A model generated the notes under the pieces. That model searched no databases. It worked only from the letters and a program-made list of their open reading frames with translations, and had not been told where the DNA came from. Position numbers and translations under genes: made by a program. This document shows positions 45,830 to 55,181 of a stretch of DNA of 64,000 nucleotides, piece by piece. The stretch spans positions 1-64,000 of the forward strand of contig JAEZGI010000018.1 of the NCBI GenBank assembly GCA_023416995.1. The letters are read 5' to 3'. The stretch is from Bacteroidota bacterium (GTDB lineage: Bacteria > Bacteroidota > Bacteroidia > Chitinophagales > Chitinophagaceae). Each line of letters begins with the position of its first letter. Within the stretch, counting starts at the first letter, position 1.

Positions 45830-47392
45830 ATGCCCAACCGATCAACAGATGCACTGTTTCAACTGGTTAAGTCTCTCGAAAAATCCGAGAAACGGAACTT
45901 CAAGTTGTATGTAAACCGCCACTCTTCGGGGGAGGACCTGAAAATTGTGCAACTTTTTGATGCGCTGGACAAAATGGACGATTACGATGAGGCCGCACTG
46001 CTTCAACGGAACAAGTCCATCCGCAAACAACAGCTTTCCAATATAAAAGCGCACCTGTACAGGCAGATCCTCGGCAGCCTGAGACTGATAAAACAAGAGG
46101 AAAACGTTGATATTCAATTACATGAACAAATGGATCACGCCAGGATCCTCTATAATAAGGGACTTTACCTCCAAAGCCTGAAGGTGCTGGACCGGATGAA
46201 GGAACTTGCCCGAAACCATCACCAGCTTACTTACCTCCAGCAGGTATTATTTTTCGAGAAAAAAATCGAAACGCTCCACATTACCCGGAGTATGCAGGAC
46301 CGGGCCGACCGACTAAGTGCCCAGTCGAACGAGGTAAATGCCCGCATCACACTGGTCACACAGCTTTCAAATCTGTCACTGCAACTGTATAGCTGGTATA
46401 TCAAAAATGGCATGGCCCGGAACGAAAAGGATATGCAAGCTGTACACGACTTTTTTGAGAAACACCTGCCTGCCGGCACCCAGGATCTAAAAGGTTTTTA
46501 CGAACGTTTATACTTATACCAGAGTTATTGCTGGTACACCTTTATCCGCCAGGATTTTCTTCCCTACTACCGGTACACCAGCCGCTGGGTGGAATTGTTT
46601 GAAAAATCGCCATTTATGATTGAGGTGGAAACCGCTCATTATATCAAAGGCATGCATAACCTGCTGAGCGCTCACTTCGATTTGCAGAACTATAAAAAGT
46701 TCAATGAAGTGCTACAGCGATTTGAAGATTTCTCGCACACACCAATCGTAGAACATAATCACAATAACCAGATTCAAACCTTCGTGTATCTCCATATCTC
46801 AAAAATCAACAAACACTTTATGGAGGGCACGTTTTCAGAAGGTACCAAACTGGTGCCTTATATTGAAGAAAAGCTGGATGAATACCGCATTTACCTTGAC
46901 CGTCACCGCGTGCTGGTGTTTTATTACAAGATCGCTTCTTTATATTTTGGAAGTGGTGATTATGAAACGGCGATTGATTATCTGAATAAGATCATTAACT
47001 GGAAAGTCGATCTGCGTACGGATCTGCAGTGTTATGCCCGGCTGTTGCACCTGATCGCTCATTACGAGCTGGGCAATTTTCAATTGCTCGAATATCTCTT
47101 CAAATCAGTGTATCGCTTCATGGCTAAGATGGAAAATCTGAGTCTTGTTGAAGAAGAGATCTTCAAATTCCTTCGCAAGAGTTTTGGTTTCTCGCCAAAA
47201 AAACTCAAGCCGGAATTTGAGAAACTGTTGGAGAAGTTGAAACAGCAGGAAAAAAGCCGGTTTGAAACAAGGGCTTTTGCTTACCTGGATATTATCTCCT
47301 GGCTGGAAAGCAAAATCGGAAATGTGCCTGTCCAGGACGTGATCCGAAAAAAATTCCTGAACGAATCAAAACGCAAAGCTGTGGAGCTGTAA
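45830..47392 (+). CDS. Conserved hypothetical helical-repeat protein
   Basis: A 520-residue cytoplasmic protein with no signal peptide or membrane segment. It is almost entirely alpha-helical, with repeated 30-40 residue helical pairs that look TPR-like, for example ARILYNKGLYLQSLKVLDRMKE and ASLYFGSGDYETAIDYLNKI. The N-terminal LFQLVKSLEKSEKRNFKLYVN is basic and amphipathic. No catalytic motif is visible. It is divergent from leuA across a 207-base region and convergent with the E1-rhodanese gene with no intervening base, so it is transcribed alone. A scaffolding or regulatory role would fit a helical repeat, but none is demonstrated. Confidence 0.75.
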   Translation: MPNRSTDALFQLVKSLEKSEKRNFKLYVNRHSSGEDLKIVQLFDALDKMDDYDEAALLQRNKSIRKQQLSNIKAHLYRQILGSLRLIKQEENVDIQLHEQMDHARILYNKGLYLQSLKVLDRMKELARNHHQLTYLQQVLFFEKKIETLHITRSMQDRADRLSAQSNEVNARITLVTQLSNLSLQLYSWYIKNGMARNEKDMQAVHDFFEKHLPAGTQDLKGFYERLYLYQSYCWYTFIRQDFLPYYRYTSRWVELFEKSPFMIEVETAHYIKGMHNLLSAHFDLQNYKKFNEVLQRFEDFSHTPIVEHNHNNQIQTFVYLHISKINKHFMEGTFSEGTKLVPYIEEKLDEYRIYLDRHRVLVFYYKIASLYFGSGDYETAIDYLNKIINWKVDLRTDLQCYARLLHLIAHYELGNFQLLEYLFKSVYRFMAKMENLSLVEEEIFKFLRKSFGFSPKKLKPEFEKLLEKLKQQEKSRFETRAFAYLDIISWLESKIGNVPVQDVIRKKFLNESKRKAVEL

Positions 47393-48487
47393 TCAGTGAA
47401 TGGCATCTATACCACCGCTCAGGTTATAAAGATTTGTAAAACCGTTTTGTTGTTCAAGTAAACGTATCGCCCGCGCAGAACGGGCGCCGGATTTGCAATG
47501 CAGGATAACTTTTCGGTCAGTTGGCAATTCGGCCGCATGGTCGAGAATTGTGCTTAACGGTATAAGCCGCCCGCCCAGGTTGCGCAGATCGTATTCTTCT
47601 TTCTCACGAACATCCACCAGTTCAAACGGCTCTCCGGCAGCTTGCATCGATGCAAATTCAGCGGGTGTAATCTCCCTGACTTTTATAGTTCCGCAGTAAT
47701 CATCATAATCGCGTAACAGCGAGCCCGTACTGTTTGCAATGTTAGCAGGATTTCGTTTAAGGGTATACGTATGCGACTGCATCGATAAAGCATCGAAATG
47801 GAAAAGGCGGCCGGAAAGCGGCTCTCCTATGCCTGCGATGATCTTTATTACTTCAAGCGCCTGCATGTTCCCAATGATACCAGGCAAAACACCCAGCACA
47901 CCTGCTTCGCTACAACCCGGAACAGTACCCGGAGCAGGCGGGGTAGGAAACAAATCGCGGTAATTCGGTCCTGGCTCACCCGCAGCATCGGGAAGATTAA
48001 ACACGGTTACCTGTCCTTCAAAACGGAACACCGATCCATACACCAGCGGTTTGCCCAGCAGTACTGCGGCATCGTTTACAAGGTACCTCGTGGCGAAATT
48101 ATCAGAACCATCCGCTATCAGGTCATAGCCGCGGAATATATCCATCGCATTTTTTGCATCCAGCCGCACGGGATGTTCAATTACATTGATCAGCGGATTG
48201 AGTGATTTTATTTTTGAAACTGCAGCGGATAGTTTCGGTTGCCCAGTGTCGTTAGTTGAAAACAATACCTGTCTCTGAAGATTTGAAAGATCAATGGTGT
48301 CGTATTCCACGATCCCGATGGTACCTACCCCCGCAGCAGAAAGGTATTGCAACAAAGGAGTACCCAGTCCGCCAGCACCGATCACAAGCACCTTTGCAGC
48401 CTGCAATTTCAACTGGGCGTTCTCACCGAAACCCTCTAATAACAGGTGACGACTGTAACGCCTGCGTTCTTCAGGAGATAAACTCAT
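47393..48487 (-). CDS. ThiF/MoeB-type adenylyltransferase with C-terminal rhodanese domain
   Basis: Activates the C-terminus of a small ubiquitin-like sulfur carrier and, through its rhodanese part, can hand on sulfur (MoeZ-like layout). It has 364 residues. The ATP-binding motif IGAGGLGTPLLQYL starts at residue 37, Asp/Arg features are in DLSNLQRQV (Arg72), and the crossover-loop Cys192 is in PGCSEAGVLG. The rhodanese domain (about residues 270-364) has active-site Cys331 in HCKSGARS. The two CxxC pairs that bind structural zinc in MoeB and ThiF are absent; the usual position after LKRNP has no Cys. No ThiS/MoaD/CysO-like partner gene is adjacent. A JAMM-fold gene lies 9 bases upstream. Thiamine, molybdopterin or cysteine-type roles remain open. 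Confidence 0.88.
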   Translation of the reverse strand: MSLSPEERRRYSRHLLLEGFGENAQLKLQAAKVLVIGAGGLGTPLLQYLSAAGVGTIGIVEYDTIDLSNLQRQVLFSTNDTGQPKLSAAVSKIKSLNPLINVIEHPVRLDAKNAMDIFRGYDLIADGSDNFATRYLVNDAAVLLGKPLVYGSVFRFEGQVTVFNLPDAAGEPGPNYRDLFPTPPAPGTVPGCSEAGVLGVLPGIIGNMQALEVIKIIAGIGEPLSGRLFHFDALSMQSHTYTLKRNPANIANSTGSLLRDYDDYCGTIKVREITPAEFASMQAAGEPFELVDVREKEEYDLRNLGGRLIPLSTILDHAAELPTDRKVILHCKSGARSARAIRLLEQQNGFTNLYNLSGGIDAIH

Positions 48488-48496
48488 TCAGCAGAT

Positions 48497-48898
48497 TTAG
48501 AAATACTGAAAATTAATCATTTCCATCTTTTCAAACTGCATCATGTTGTTAAGCTTCCAGCAACTGGTTACGATTGAAACCTCAGCGGAAACGGAAATTA
48601 TGATATAATGAAAACCGGGTTTAGCGATACTTGCCTCTTCGGGATCGGGTGCCGAGGCCTGATTGGGATGAGATACATACATACCGAGCAAGGTCACGTC
48701 AAGTTCCCCGGCCACCTTTTCGGCATTAACCAGGTCATCGCCTGTGAGTACACCAGTATTTGCGGGTGTTACATGTGTTACGATGATCGTGCCTTCCTTG
48801 TTGGTGACGCCGTAAAAAAATCCGCGGCAGGTCCTGGGATAAGCAGCTACCGCTTCGCTGATCATCTGGTCATTGGGCTTTGGCTGAATAGCGATCAT
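48497..48898 (-). CDS. JAMM/MPN-fold protein with degenerate metal site
   Basis: A 133-residue Mov34/MPN-like protein similar in outline to CysO-type carrier proteases, recognised from CRGFFYG, LLGMYVSHP and the PGFHYIIISVS strand. In active JAMM enzymes the metal site is Glu plus H-x-H-P-x7-S-x2-D. Here the Glu position is Thr23, the first His is Val75, the second His77 is kept, and the Ser and Asp positions are Asp85 and Glu88. Zinc proteolysis is therefore doubtful. Its pairing with the E1-rhodanese gene, 9 bases downstream, matches operons for sulfur-carrier chemistry. It may bind the carrier without cutting it. The gene also follows tolC of the efflux operon by 39 bases, so read-through is likely. 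Confidence 0.75.
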   Translation of the reverse strand: MIAIQPKPNDQMISEAVAAYPRTCRGFFYGVTNKEGTIIVTHVTPANTGVLTGDDLVNAEKVAGELDVTLLGMYVSHPNQASAPDPEEASIAKPGFHYIIISVSAEVSIVTSCWKLNNMMQFEKMEMINFQYF

Positions 48899-48937
48899 AT
48901 AAACGTATTGACCCCTAATACCATAAAAATTGTTCCA

Positions 48938-50422
48938 CTATTTCCAGCCACCACCAAGGGATCGGTACAAGTCGATTCTTACCTGGTTCAATTCACGCTG
49001 AATCTGGTTAAGTTCCAGTTCCGCATCCAATACACCGCGTTGTGCGGTTACAATTTCAAGATAAGATGCACGGCCGCCCAGGTACAGATCTCTCGAAGTG
49101 GCCACCGCGTTCTGCAGTTCAGTTGTCTGTTCCTTTTTTATTTGATAAGCCCTGTTAAGATTCCGGATGGCGTTAAGTTGAGTAACAACTTCGGCATATG
49201 CTGTTACCACTGTTTTGCGGTATTGCTGGTACGCTTCGCGGTTGTCGGCAATAGCGATCTGGTGCGCGGCCCTGATTCTTTTCTGGTTGAAGATAGGTGC
49301 GGTCAACCCGCCAACAACACCGTAAGCAACAGAGGCACCGCTAAATAAAACCGAGGCATTAAAAGAGTTAAGACCGGCAAAAGGCGTAATGGTCAGAGAT
49401 GGATAAAATGCTGCCCTGGCTGAGGCCACATCAGCCTTTGCGGCCACCAGTTCAAATTCCGCCTCCTGGATATCGGGCCGGCGTTGCAAAAGATCAGCCG
49501 GCAGCCCGGTGATAACTTTTTCATCAAAATGTTGTGAACGGTTCAGGCTATCGCGGGATACCGATTGGGGATAACGTCCGAGCAGTGTATTCAGGTTGTT
49601 TTCAACGGCTACTATTTCCTGGTTTACACGGAACGCAGCAGCCTGTGTTGATAAAAGTTGTGCACGGAATTGCTGAACAGCCAGTTCTGTTGCATGTGCA
49701 GCTTCCTTCTGTACTTTAACGATACCTAATGCTTCTTCCTGCAAGGCGATGTTCCGGCGGATGATCTTAAGTTCATTGTCGAGACCCATTAATGTATAAT
49801 AACGTTCTGCAACTTCCGACACGAGTATGGTTTGCAGGAATTGAACCGATTTTCTCTCTTTCATCAATCTTGCATACGCTGCTTTTTTTCTGTTCTTCAA
49901 CTTGCCCCAGAGATCAATTTCCCATGAGCTGCGAAGGCCAAGGAAATACTCAGGCGTCGGGCTGGTCGGAATTTTCTGGTCTTCTTTCAGATTCGGAGAA
50001 AGATTGGTATCAAAGTTTCCGATACCGTTCAGTGTGTAGTCACCATATCTTTCTGCACCCGCTACAGCTACTCCGTCAACAGAAGGCAGCATCGCGTTCC
50101 TGCTCACCATCAACATCGCGTTTGCACGCTCTACCCGTTGTATGGCACTCAAAAGATCCGGATTGCTCCGGATGGCCGAATCAATCAGTTTTTTCAGCTT
50201 TTCGTCGTGAAAATGAAGCGCCCAGCTTTCGTCGGCAACACTAACGCTGTCGGCTCCCGCTGTCACTGTAGTGTCATTGGCCTGGAAACGATCCGGTATG
50301 GCCACCTGGTCAGGTATCACCGGTTTGGCGATCTTACACCCGGTGATCACCAATAGGGAAAGCAACACCGCGCTATCACGAAATGAAAATCTTTTTCCAG
50401 GCTTCTTTATAAGTTTCATCAA
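48938..50422 (-). CDS. RND efflux outer-membrane channel (NodT/TolC family lipoprotein)
   Basis: Outer-membrane exit duct of a tripartite pump, 494 residues. A lipoprotein signal ends in VITGC (Cys29). Two TolC-type repeats are visible, with long helices such as LLSAIQRVERANAMLMVSRN and ATSRDLYLGGRASYLEIVTAQ. The GLPADLLQRRPDIQEAEFELVAAKADVASARAAFYPSL block (about residues 305-345) is the hallmark of NodT proteins. It lies 49 bases after the RND permease gene and completes the set with the membrane fusion gene. Confidence 0.95.
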   Translation of the reverse strand: MMKLIKKPGKRFSFRDSAVLLSLLVITGCKIAKPVIPDQVAIPDRFQANDTTVTAGADSVSVADESWALHFHDEKLKKLIDSAIRSNPDLLSAIQRVERANAMLMVSRNAMLPSVDGVAVAGAERYGDYTLNGIGNFDTNLSPNLKEDQKIPTSPTPEYFLGLRSSWEIDLWGKLKNRKKAAYARLMKERKSVQFLQTILVSEVAERYYTLMGLDNELKIIRRNIALQEEALGIVKVQKEAAHATELAVQQFRAQLLSTQAAAFRVNQEIVAVENNLNTLLGRYPQSVSRDSLNRSQHFDEKVITGLPADLLQRRPDIQEAEFELVAAKADVASARAAFYPSLTITPFAGLNSFNASVLFSGASVAYGVVGGLTAPIFNQKRIRAAHQIAIADNREAYQQYRKTVVTAYAEVVTQLNAIRNLNRAYQIKKEQTTELQNAVATSRDLYLGGRASYLEIVTAQRGVLDAELELNQIQRELNQVRIDLYRSLGGGWK

Positions 50423-50471
50423 TTTATTTTTACCCGGTTTAAAATCCCGGAAGTTGTTTGTTTAATTAAGA

Positions 50472-53400
50472 TCAGATAGTCGTTTCCAGGTTGGTGGGCG
50501 CGATTTCTTCGGCCGGTACTATTTTCTTTTTCTTTTTCCTGCTGCCAAACTCAGACAGGCTTGCGAAAATCACATACAGCCCCGGCACAAGAAGACTACC
50601 GAAGATGGTTCCCATCAGCATTCCTCCCGCCGCAGTGGTCCCGATAGAACGGTTACCCATAGCACCAGCACCGCTGGCAATACAAAGAGGGATCAGACCC
50701 GCTATAAAAGCAAAAGAAGTCATCAGGATCGGCCGTAGTCTCGAGTGTGCCCCTGCCAGTGCCGACTGCAGAATAGACAGTCCCTGGCTTCGACGCAATA
50801 TGGCAAACTCCACGATCAGGATGGCATTTTTACCCAACAAACCAATCAGCATAACGAGCGCGACCTGTGCATAAATGTTGTTTTCGAGCCCCGCGAGTTT
50901 CAGGAAAAAGAACGCACCAAACACACCGGTTGGCAATGAAAGGATCACCGGCATCGGCAACATAAAGCTTTCATACTGGGCACACAGCAACAGGTAAACA
51001 AACACCAGTGAAATAATGAATATGTACACGGCCTGGTCGCCCGACAATACTTCCTCGCGCGTCATTCCCGACCATTCAAAATCATAACCGCGTGGCAGCT
51101 TTTCGTCGGCCGTTGAGGTAATGGTATTGATCGCATCACTGCTACTGAAGCCAGGCGCGGCGTTTCCGGTTATCAGCGCTGATGGATACATGTTATACCG
51201 GGTAATTTGTTCCGGGCCGAACACACGCTCAAGTTTTACAAAGGTTGAATAAGGAACCATCTCACCACGGTTATTCTTAACAAACAGGTTAAGAATGTCT
51301 TCCGGCTTCGCCCTGTATTGGGGATGCGCCTGTAACATCACTTTATACATCTGTCCAAAACGAATAAAGTTTGTGGCATAATAACTTCCTATCAATGTCT
51401 GCAAAGTGCTCATTGCATTTTCAACAGACACGCCTTTTTTTGCCGCTACATCCTGGTCAACATGAATCAGGTATTGAGGGAAGCTCGGGTCGAAGTTGGT
51501 ATATGCTGATCCTATCTCGGTTGTACTACGCAGATCCTCGATAAACTTATTCGTTGTTTGAGAGGTCTGGATCAGATCAGAACTCCTGTTCTTGTCCAGC
51601 AAACGCATTTCAAAACCACTCGCATTACCGAAACCCGGTACGGTGGGTGGCGGGAAAAATTCAATCTTTGCATCCGCAATGCCGGCTGATTTTTTCTTAA
51701 GTGAATCAATCAGTTGGTCAACGGAAACATTGCGTTTGTCCCAAGGTGCCATGTTGATCATCACCATTCCATAAGACGCACCTGTCACTTCACTTACCAG
51801 GCTATAACCCGCAAGGGTACTAACGTTTTCAACAGAAGAAAACTGGCGGGAAATTATATCTAACTGATCAAGCACCTGTTCTGTACGTTCAAGTGTTGAT
51901 CCGGGAGGGGTAATTACATCAGCATAGATGATACCCTGGTCCTCACCGGGTATAAACCCTGAAGGCAGGGTCTTGCTGATACCCCAGGTGCCAATACAAA
52001 ACGCCACCAATAACATAACTGTCACCAGTTTTCTTTTGGCAATAAAACCTGCGAGCTTCAAGTAACCATTCGCGGTAGATTCATAACCGCGGTTGAAACC
52101 ACCATAGAATTTCTGGAGCCATCCCTTTTTGTTTGGATCCGGATGTTTCAGCATTAATGCACATAATGCAGGTGTAAGGGTTAACGCATTGATACCTGAA
52201 ATTACAATTGCCACAGCGAGTGTGAGGGAGAACTGTCTGTAAAACACCCCTACCGGACCGGAAAGGAATGCTACCGGTATAAACACTGCAGACATCACCA
52301 GTGTGATCACGATAATGGCCCCGGTAATTTCTTTCATGGCTGCAACAGTTGCCTCCAGCGGAGGCAGGTGTTCCTCTGTCATTTTTACGTGAACAGCCTC
52401 CACCACTACAATGGCATTATCTACCACGATACCGATAGCAAGTACAAGAGCAAAAAGGGTAAGCAGGTTGATGGAGAAGTCCATGGCCAGCATAAACGCA
52501 AGTGTACCGATCAGTGCAACAGGTACCGCCAGTGCAGGAATCAGTGTAGAACGAAAATCCTGGAGAAAGATAAATACAACCACAAATACCAGCAGGAACG
52601 CTTCGATCAGGGTTTTTACCACCTCGTTGATAGAAGCGTCCAGGAATCGTGACACATCATAAGCAAAGTTGTATTTCATGCCGGGGCTGAAGGTGGTTTC
52701 CTGCAGTTCGGCCATCTTATCCTTGATGTTATTGATTACATCCTGTGCGTTTGAACCAGGACGTTGTTTGATCATGATCGATGCAGAAGGACGACCATCG
52801 GTCTTCGAGGTCATGTCATAACTAAAGGTACCAAACTCGGTATCTGCAATATCTTTCAACCTAAGGATAGATCCATCTGCATCTGCACGTAATACTACAT
52901 TGGCATATTCTTCCGGCGTATTAAACTTGCCGGTGTAACGTAACACGTATTGATTTGAGCCATGATCCTTACCCGAGTTTTCACCGGCAACACCCGGAGC
53001 GGCTTCAATATTCTGCTGACGCAACATCTCAACCACCTCTGAAGTAGAGATATTGTAAGACAACATCCGGTCGGGCTTTAACCATACGCGCATTGCATAA
53101 TCACGCGCTCCCATGATATCAACAAGACCAACACCATCGATCCGCTTCAGCTCCTGTAATACGTTTATGTCGGCAAAGTTGTAAATGAACTCTTCATTTA
53201 CATTAGGATCCTCAGAATAGATGTTAAGGTAAAGCAGCATTGCGTTCACCTCTTTTTCGGCAGATACACCGGCTTTGATAACTTCTTCCGGCAGTTCATC
53301 CAAAACCGTTGTTACCCGGTTCTGCACGTTTACGGCGGCCTGGTCGGGATCGGTACCTACTTTAAAAAACACCTGGATCAGTACGTTACCATTGTTGCTC

Positions 53401-53645
53401 GAAGTCGAGGTCATGTAAGTCATGCCCGGTACGCCGTTGATCGCTCTTTCAAGTGGCGTGGTCACTGCCTTCGCACATACTTCTGCGTTGGCACCATTAT
53501 AGTTTGCTGTTACTACAACAGAAGGCGGAACGATGTCCGGAAATTGCGTCACCGGAAGTAAAAAGAGTGCCAGTACGCCCAGCAAAGCAATGATGAGCGA
53601 AATGACCAGTGATAACACGGGCCGCCGTATAAATTTTTCAACCAT
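50472..53645 (-). CDS. RND efflux permease (HAE1/AcrB family)
   Basis: Proton-driven inner-membrane pump of 1057 residues. Twelve helices and two large periplasmic loops are present. Helix 1 (FIRRPVLSLVISLIIALLGV) is followed by the FPDIVPPSVVVTANYNGANAE docking region. The proton-relay Asp residues lie in LALVLAIGIVVDNAIVVVEA. The second half shows FIPGEDQGIIYADVITPPGSTL and the conserved TSFAFIAGLIPL. Sequence features match hydrophobic/amphiphilic drug exporters rather than heavy-metal pumps. Its operon order is membrane fusion protein, permease, outer-membrane channel. Substrates cannot be read from sequence. Confidence 0.96.
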   Translation of the reverse strand: MVEKFIRRPVLSLVISLIIALLGVLALFLLPVTQFPDIVPPSVVVTANYNGANAEVCAKAVTTPLERAINGVPGMTYMTSTSSNNGNVLIQVFFKVGTDPDQAAVNVQNRVTTVLDELPEEVIKAGVSAEKEVNAMLLYLNIYSEDPNVNEEFIYNFADINVLQELKRIDGVGLVDIMGARDYAMRVWLKPDRMLSYNISTSEVVEMLRQQNIEAAPGVAGENSGKDHGSNQYVLRYTGKFNTPEEYANVVLRADADGSILRLKDIADTEFGTFSYDMTSKTDGRPSASIMIKQRPGSNAQDVINNIKDKMAELQETTFSPGMKYNFAYDVSRFLDASINEVVKTLIEAFLLVFVVVFIFLQDFRSTLIPALAVPVALIGTLAFMLAMDFSINLLTLFALVLAIGIVVDNAIVVVEAVHVKMTEEHLPPLEATVAAMKEITGAIIVITLVMSAVFIPVAFLSGPVGVFYRQFSLTLAVAIVISGINALTLTPALCALMLKHPDPNKKGWLQKFYGGFNRGYESTANGYLKLAGFIAKRKLVTVMLLVAFCIGTWGISKTLPSGFIPGEDQGIIYADVITPPGSTLERTEQVLDQLDIISRQFSSVENVSTLAGYSLVSEVTGASYGMVMINMAPWDKRNVSVDQLIDSLKKKSAGIADAKIEFFPPPTVPGFGNASGFEMRLLDKNRSSDLIQTSQTTNKFIEDLRSTTEIGSAYTNFDPSFPQYLIHVDQDVAAKKGVSVENAMSTLQTLIGSYYATNFIRFGQMYKVMLQAHPQYRAKPEDILNLFVKNNRGEMVPYSTFVKLERVFGPEQITRYNMYPSALITGNAAPGFSSSDAINTITSTADEKLPRGYDFEWSGMTREEVLSGDQAVYIFIISLVFVYLLLCAQYESFMLPMPVILSLPTGVFGAFFFLKLAGLENNIYAQVALVMLIGLLGKNAILIVEFAILRRSQGLSILQSALAGAHSRLRPILMTSFAFIAGLIPLCIASGAGAMGNRSIGTTAAGGMLMGTIFGSLLVPGLYVIFASLSEFGSRKKKKKIVPAEEIAPTNLETTI

Positions 53646-53719
53646 TTGGTTTAAGCTTTGAATTGTATGATGAGTAATACCCGTTGGGTACTATCAGTTG
53701 AATCAGTATTTTGTTGAGT

Positions 53720-54838
53720 TTAGCGCCTTATGTTAAGACTATCTGCAGATACCAGCCTTGGTTTAATAGCAGCACCATGTTTGATGTTAAGGATGCCTTC
53801 ATAAACGATCTGGTCGCCGGCCTTAAGACCTGAGCGAACAATATAAGATTGCGCTACTTTGGTTAGCGGCTCGAAGCTGGTCATCGTTACTGTTGAATCA
53901 GGTTGCAGCACAAACACATAGTTTTTGTCCTGCACTTCAAACACTGCTTTCTGGGGAATTAGAATGGCATCATTCATCTCGGTAGTCAGGGTGATCTTAC
54001 CGGAAGAACCGTGTTTAAGTATTTTCTTTGGGTTGTTGAATCTCGCACGGAAAGCAATCGAACCGGTACTATTATCAATCTCACCTTCCATCGTTTCAAT
54101 CTTACCGGGATATTGGTATGGTGTACCATCAGCAAGGATCAGTTCAACATCACTGTATTTTGAACTGTTTTTTTCCTTGGTTTTAATATAGTTCAGGTAC
54201 TCGATCTCTGAAACATCAAAATAAGCAAAGATGTTAGTGTTATCACTGATGCTTGTGAGTAACTGACCAGCTTCAACAACACTTCCCGGTTTAAGCGGAA
54301 TGCGATTCGTAATACCATCAAAAGGTGCACGTATGGTGGTAAATGCGAGACGGATCTTAGCTTCTGCCTCCGCGGATTCTGCTTCTTTTACTTTCGCTTT
54401 TGCCGCTTTCAGTTTTGCCTCAGCCAGGTCCAGTTCTGTTTTAGACACTACTTTTTTGTCAACAAGCAGTTTTACACGGCTTATCTCCAGTTCGGCCATA
54501 TTTACTTCGGCGCGCATGTTCTCAAGATTGGCCTTGGCGCGTTCCAGTTCCACCTGCATCACCTGGTCGTTCAATTGAAACATGGGTTGCCCCTGTTTTA
54601 CCTGCTGCCCTTCATCCACAAGAATCTTTTCCAGTGAACCTGAAATCTTTGGTCGGATCTCTACGTTACGGACTGCCTGGATAGCCGTCACGTAATCACT
54701 GTGAAGGATGGTATCTTTCTCGGCCAGCCTGATCACCGGCAGCTCCGGAATCTCCTCTACCGTTATATCTTTTTTTTCTGTAGCGAAACATCCGGTTAAT
54801 GCAATCATAACCAAGCCTGAGTAAAGTATCCTTTTCAT
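53720..54838 (-). CDS. RND efflux membrane fusion protein (AcrA-like lipoprotein)
   Basis: Periplasmic adaptor of the pump, 372 residues. The lipobox is ALTGC (Cys17). The barrel-sandwich and alpha-hairpin region (about residues 65-195) is recognisable from VRNVEIRPKISGSLEKILVD, GQQVKQGQPMFQLND and a long Ala/Glu/Lys-rich helical hairpin. The returning TTIRAPFDGITNRIPLKPG strand follows. The C-terminal beta-barrel contains GSSGKITLTTEM and ILIPQKAVFEVQD. It is the first gene of the operon, 74 bases upstream of the permease. An inverted repeat lies about 220 bases ahead of the start. Confidence 0.95.
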   Translation of the reverse strand: MKRILYSGLVMIALTGCFATEKKDITVEEIPELPVIRLAEKDTILHSDYVTAIQAVRNVEIRPKISGSLEKILVDEGQQVKQGQPMFQLNDQVMQVELERAKANLENMRAEVNMAELEISRVKLLVDKKVVSKTELDLAEAKLKAAKAKVKEAESAEAEAKIRLAFTTIRAPFDGITNRIPLKPGSVVEAGQLLTSISDNTNIFAYFDVSEIEYLNYIKTKEKNSSKYSDVELILADGTPYQYPGKIETMEGEIDNSTGSIAFRARFNNPKKILKHGSSGKITLTTEMNDAILIPQKAVFEVQDKNYVFVLQPDSTVTMTSFEPLTKVAQSYIVRSGLKAGDQIVYEGILNIKHGAAIKPRLVSADSLNIRR

Positions 54839-55181
54839 CTGGTGTATCTGTTTATATTGATATTATAAGCTGTTAATCAGGAAGCAAGCAATTGGGTTGA
54901 AGAAATCAGCATGGCACGTTGCCGTGTGCTGAACCAATATTGTCGCTGCATGTATGATGCAAGCCGGTATCTGCCGGTTGCATGAAAAAGCGGTGCTGAA
55001 TTGCGCATCGTTGTAAATAAGATGCAAAGATCGCTGTGGGAGCGGTTATCAGGAAGCCATATTATAATTCTTAATCAGATTATAATACTATTTCAAGGCA
55101 TTCTGCAAGGATACGAATGCAACCTAACGGAAATGATTAACCGAACATTAAAATCTCATAAAAATTTTCCTGGAGGCAGGC
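54839..55181. other. Intergenic region upstream of the efflux operon
   Basis: 343 bases that should hold the efflux promoter on the minus strand. The best -7 box is GATCTTTG at 55032-55025 (one base off TAnnTTTG), with no good TTG. It contains an AT-rich inverted repeat at 55060-55087, listed separately. No regulator gene, RNA gene or peptide was recognised. Confidence 0.4.
55060..55087. promoter_or_regulatory. Inverted repeat, possible operator of the efflux operon
   Basis: TATTATAAT (55060-55068) and ATTATAATA (55079-55087) form 9-base arms around a 10-base spacer. The site lies about 30 bases upstream of the weak -7 box for the efflux genes, a position suited to a dimeric regulator. No regulator gene is adjacent, and AT-rich palindromes also arise by chance. 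Confidence 0.35.
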
